NCBI GenBank assembly: GCA_000997475.1
Contig: LCEC01000030.1
Span: forward strand, 1-9,531
DNA: 9,531 bases
DNA from: Parcubacteria group bacterium GW2011_GWB1_42_6
GTDB taxonomy: Bacteria; Patescibacteriota; Minisyncoccia; Portnoybacterales; GWB1-42-6
Direction: 5' to 3'
Part shown: positions 7,290 through 9,531 of the stretch, piece by piece
Numbering within the stretch: the stretch's first letter is position 1
How the letters are laid out: every line of letters starts with the position of its first letter
The notes under the pieces: model-generated
The model's input: the letters and a program-made list of their open reading frames with translations, nothing else
The model's database searches: none
What the model was told of the DNA's origin: nothing
Translations under genes and position numbers: made by a program

Positions 7290-7466
7290 CCTACGGAATT
7301 ACAGATTAGTACGGATATTACAGATTTAATTTCCTTTAAATTACGAAACTCGCTTATTGTCATTCCGGCCTGCCAGCAGGCAGAGCCGGAATCCAGATTT
7401 TATCTTAATTTTCTGGATTCCCGCTTGGGTATTTGTATCATCCGTAAAGATTCGTAATTCCGCAGG
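7290..7466. repeat. Nested composite inverted repeat filling the gap before the LCP gene
   Basis: The outer arms are CCTACGGAATTAC (7290-7302) and GTAATTCCGCAGG (7454-7466), with one mismatch, extended inward by TACGGATATTACA-like words on the left and their partner ending GTATCATCCGTAAAG on the right. Inside is a different element: a GTCATTCCGGCCTGCC hairpin (7359-7396), whose GAATCCAGA (7389-7397) pairs with TCTGGATTC (7412-7420). The element starts 3 nt after the GT2 stop and ends at the base before ATG 7467. Its last AGG is a possible weak SD for ATG 7473. Confidence 0.5.
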
Positions 7467-7472
7467 ATGTTA

Positions 7473-8528
7473 ATGTCTGACGAAAACACAAACAAAGAAG
7501 ATTATTCCGACGAAGATATAGTTTCGGAATTCTCAAGCAAAAAACCTTCAATGGCCAGGAGGGTGTTTTTCAAGCTGTGGATGTTTTTGCTGATTTCCGC
7601 TTTTTTGGTTTCAGGGGGAGCTTTGGTTTATAAAACAGGTTTCACTTATTCCCAAGTTTGGACGAACGGCGAAGATATCAGCGGTCTTTTGCCGCTTTCC
7701 GAATCCACTCCCCAGCCGGACGCGAATCGTTTGAACGTGCTTTTGCTCGGGCTTAGGGGCGAAGACGATCCCAACGGCGGACTTTTAACCGATTCGTTGA
7801 TTCTTTTGAGCATCGATCTGAAAAATAAGAAAGCGGCCATGATTTCAATACCTCGGGATCTCTATATCAAGATGCCGGGCGAAGAAAAAAAAGAAAAAAT
7901 CAATTTCGCCCACGCTTTGGGCTATCAGAAAAAAGGATCGGCCGGCGGACTTTTCTTCAGCAAAGTGGCTATTTCAAAAATAACCGGTCTTTATATCGAT
8001 TATGCCGTTTCAATTGATCACGAGGCCTTTAGAGAGATAGTTGATATTTTGGGCGGAATAGACATAACTCTTGAAAGACCATTTCGCGAAGATTCCCAAT
8101 TTTCAAAAGAAATGATTATAGACTTGCCGGCCGGAGAAAACCATTTGAACGGCACGACGACTCTTTATTTCGTTCGTTCCCGATTTTCAACCAGTGACTT
8201 TGACAGGGCCAAACGCCAGCAGCAGGTGCTGGTAGCGGTAAAGGAAAAAGCATTTTCTTTGGGAGTTTTGGCCAATCCGGTAAAGATTTTTCAGATTCTT
8301 GATTCGTTGGGAAAAAACGTGAGAACCGATATGCCGATTTCGAAAGTGGCCGAACTCGTTTCTTTGGTCAGCGGATTTGAAAACAGAGATATAAAGCATA
8401 AAGTTTTTGACACGACTCCCGAAGGTTTTCTTTATGATTCAAAAACGGAAAGCGGAGCTTATATTCTTTTGCCGGTGGGAGATGAATTTTCTAAAATCCA
8501 AGAATATTGCCGAAATATTTTCAAATGA
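7473..8528 (+). CDS. LytR-CpsA-Psr (LCP) family glycopolymer transferase
   Basis: LCP enzymes transfer lipid-pyrophosphate-linked glycopolymers to peptidoglycan or other acceptors outside the membrane. This protein has an acidic N-terminal cytoplasmic tail (1-25), a membrane helix (about 31-53) and an extracytoplasmic LCP domain (about 85-250). Motifs in order are NVLLLGLR (88-95), TDSLILLSID (106-115), ISIPRDLYI (124-132), KINFAHALG (142-150), FREIVDILGGIDI (176-188) and LYFVRSRFSTSDFDRAKRQQQ (221-241), read here as R225, R227, D234, R235 and R238. These are the Asp and Arg positions that bind the pyrophosphate and metal in the family. The protein ends about 110 residues after the domain with no LytR_C extension seen. 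ATG 7473 was chosen over 7467 because AGG at 7464-7466 gives a 6-nt spacing; the difference is two residues. The next gene overlaps by ATGA, suggesting coupled translation. In this locus it most likely attaches the locus product to the cell wall. Confidence 0.5.
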   Translation: MSDENTNKEDYSDEDIVSEFSSKKPSMARRVFFKLWMFLLISAFLVSGGALVYKTGFTYSQVWTNGEDISGLLPLSESTPQPDANRLNVLLLGLRGEDDPNGGLLTDSLILLSIDLKNKKAAMISIPRDLYIKMPGEEKKEKINFAHALGYQKKGSAGGLFFSKVAISKITGLYIDYAVSIDHEAFREIVDILGGIDITLERPFREDSQFSKEMIIDLPAGENHLNGTTTLYFVRSRFSTSDFDRAKRQQQVLVAVKEKAFSLGVLANPVKIFQILDSLGKNVRTDMPISKVAELVSLVSGFENRDIKHKVFDTTPEGFLYDSKTESGAYILLPVGDEFSKIQEYCRNIFK

Positions 8529-9304
8529 TTTCGATTATCGTCACACATTATAAATCTCCGATGCTTAAGCTTTGCTTGGAATCGGTCAGAAAAGCGGTTA
8601 GGGGTTTGGAACGCGAAGTCTTTGTCATAGATTGCGAAGCGCAAGAAGAGACGGAAGAATTTATCGCGTCTGATTTTCCGGAAGTGAAATATTTTGCTTT
8701 CAGGAAAAATGTCGGTTACGCGAAACTGGTGAATCACGGAATAAAAAACAGCAAAGGAGACTTTATTTTGGCTCTTAATTCGGACATGGTTTTGACGGAA
8801 GAAAGTATTTCGCGAATGGTCGCTTTTATGAAACAAAATTTCCGAGTCGGCATGCTCGGACCGCGACTCATCGGCCTTAACGGTTTAACCCAAGATTCTT
8901 GTTTCCGTTTTTACCGTCCCGAAACAATCATCTATCGGCGAACTTGGCTGGGAAAAACAAAAAGCGGCAAAAAAGAATTGGGCAGGTTTTTAATGAATGA
9001 TTTTGACCACCGGCAAAATCGGCAAGTTGATTGGCTTCAGGGGGCGGCCATGATGATTAGGAGAAAAGCTTTGGAAGAAGTGGGGCTTATGGATGAAAGA
9101 TTCTTTTTGTTTTTTGAAGATACCGATTGGTGTCGGCGTTTTCACGAAAAAAATTGGCAGGTGGTTTATTTTCCGGAAGCGAAAATGTACCATTGCCACG
9201 GTCAGGTTAGCAAAAAGAAAGGAGGAATTTCAGACCTTCTTTTTAACAAGTACACTTGGATCCATATTTCAAGCGCCATAAAATACTTTTGGAAATACAG
9301 ATAA
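8525..9304 (+). CDS. GT2-family glycosyltransferase, translationally coupled to the LCP gene
   Basis: A compact 259-residue family 2 glycosyltransferase. The N-terminal strand is MISIIVTHYKSPML, followed by LCLESVRKAV (17-26), NVGYAKLVNHGIKNSKGDFI (62-81), the metal-binding NSD (85-87), VDWLQGAAMMIRRKAL (168-183), DERFFLFFEDTDWCRR (190-205) with the catalytic-base acidic cluster, and YFPEAKMYHCHG (205-216 region). The C-terminal tail is short, ending with a hydrophobic stretch near 246-257. No repeat interrupts it, unlike the first GT2. An upstream TTG at 8507 is in frame, but ATG 8525 overlaps the TGA stop of the LCP gene as ATGA and places the first strand at the usual distance, so it is preferred. 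It shows no SD. By family it adds one sugar on the cytoplasmic face; which sugar is unknown. It is the most tightly coupled pair in the window. Confidence 0.5.
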   Translation: MISIIVTHYKSPMLKLCLESVRKAVRGLEREVFVIDCEAQEETEEFIASDFPEVKYFAFRKNVGYAKLVNHGIKNSKGDFILALNSDMVLTEESISRMVAFMKQNFRVGMLGPRLIGLNGLTQDSCFRFYRPETIIYRRTWLGKTKSGKKELGRFLMNDFDHRQNRQVDWLQGAAMMIRRKALEEVGLMDERFFLFFEDTDWCRRFHEKNWQVVYFPEAKMYHCHGQVSKKKGGISDLLFNKYTWIHISSAIKYFWKYR

Positions 9305-9448
9305 ATATAATGCGAACCTGCGAATCTTATGCTAACAATAAATTAACGAATCCAGACATTCAATGTCCGGGATCTCGACATTGAATGTCTGGATTCCCGT
9401 TCGCGGTTAGTGGGTTGGCATAAAGTTCGCATTTGTTCGTATTGTGAT
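9303..9448. repeat. Long composite inverted repeat filling the gap, copy 2 (flanks inverted relative to copy 1)
   Basis: The core 9348-9396 is identical over 49 nt to 1245-1293 and in the same orientation: two 20-bp arms around CGGGATCTC. The flanks match copy 1 only when reverse-complemented. The left flank 9321-9346 equals the complement of 1295-1320 over 26 nt. The right flank after the core, CCCGTTCGCGGTT, equals the complement of 1233-1245. The element covers the junction from the stop of the third GT2 to just before the ATG at 9450. Confidence 0.5.
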
Positions 9449-9449
9449 C

Positions 9450-9531
9450 ATGAACAATTATTTCAAACGTTTTTCTTCTTTAATTCTGATGATCGTTTTG
9501 GCCGGCGGAATATTCGGCGCCGGATTTTGGT
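9450..9531 (+). CDS. Start of a membrane-anchored protein, 3' partial
   Basis: ATG at 9450 opens a frame to the window edge (27 complete codons). The start MNNYFKRFSS is followed by a hydrophobic stretch (LILMIVLAGGIFGAGFW), typical of an N-terminal signal anchor or signal peptide. No family can be named from so little. No SD is present; the repeat ends just upstream, the same arrangement as at 1334-1339. Confidence 0.5.
   Translation, partial: MNNYFKRFSSLILMIVLAGGIFGAGFW

Noticed and set aside
7467..7472. ATG 7467 as the LCP start
   Set aside because: It directly follows AGG with no spacing for an SD; ATG 7473 has a 6-nt spacing. The difference is two residues and not certain.
8507..8524. 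TTG 8507 as the start of the third GT2
   Set aside because: ATG 8525 forms an ATGA overlap with the LCP stop and places the first GT2 strand at the normal distance from the N-terminus.
8459..8836. A 125-codon minus-strand frame across the LCP-GT2 junction
   Set aside because: It is antisense to two well-supported genes and shows no domain or RBS.

Overview
The window looks like part of a cell-surface glycan locus from a Candidate Phyla Radiation (Patescibacteria, probably Parcubacteria-type) bacterium. The evidence is indirect: AT-leaning genes with few Shine-Dalgarno sites, a run of GT2/GT4 glycosyltransferases beside a Wzy/WaaL-type ligase and a LytR-CpsA-Psr (LCP) protein, and an unusual density of short palindromic repeats of types I associate with such genomes. 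TGA is used as a stop (1199, 2299, 3031, 8526), so a TGA-recoded lineage is unlikely. No marker gene is present, so taxonomy is inference.

Layout, all genes on +: a multi-spanning GT-C-like membrane protein, 5' end outside the window (1-1201); a GT2 glycosyltransferase (1339-2301); an unrecognised two-helix membrane protein with its own candidate promoter, strong RBS and terminator (2298-3047); a GT4 glycosyltransferase (3210-4337); an O-antigen ligase/polymerase-like protein (4478-6028); a second GT2 (6192-7286); an LCP-family glycopolymer transferase (7473-8528); a third GT2 overlapping it by ATGA (8525-9304); and the start of a membrane-anchored protein cut by the right edge (9450-9531). 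Together they suggest assembly of a lipid-linked glycan by the GT2/GT4 enzymes, handling of it outside the membrane by the Wzy/WaaL-like protein, and transfer to the wall or another acceptor by the LCP protein. The GT-C protein may add sugars from lipid-phosphate donors on the outer face. The pathway is inferred from families; no substrate can be read from the sequence.

The striking feature is the repeats. At least six families of inverted-repeat elements occupy most gene junctions and also sit in frame inside genes. Two elements lie in the GT-C gene (1-98, 415-481), two in the first GT2 (1486-1510, 1807-1884), and a short tandem in the GT4 gene (3296-3323). At junctions, elements appear to supply expression signals: the SD of the GT4 gene, the start codon and an extended -10 for the ligase gene, an SD-like AGG for the LCP gene, and the stop codon of the GT-C gene. 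Two related elements (1198-1334 and 9303-9448) bracket the locus. Their flanks are inverted relative to each other, yet they share an identical 49-bp core in the same orientation.

No RNA genes, CRISPR arrays, transposase genes or stretches over 300 bases without a gene were seen.
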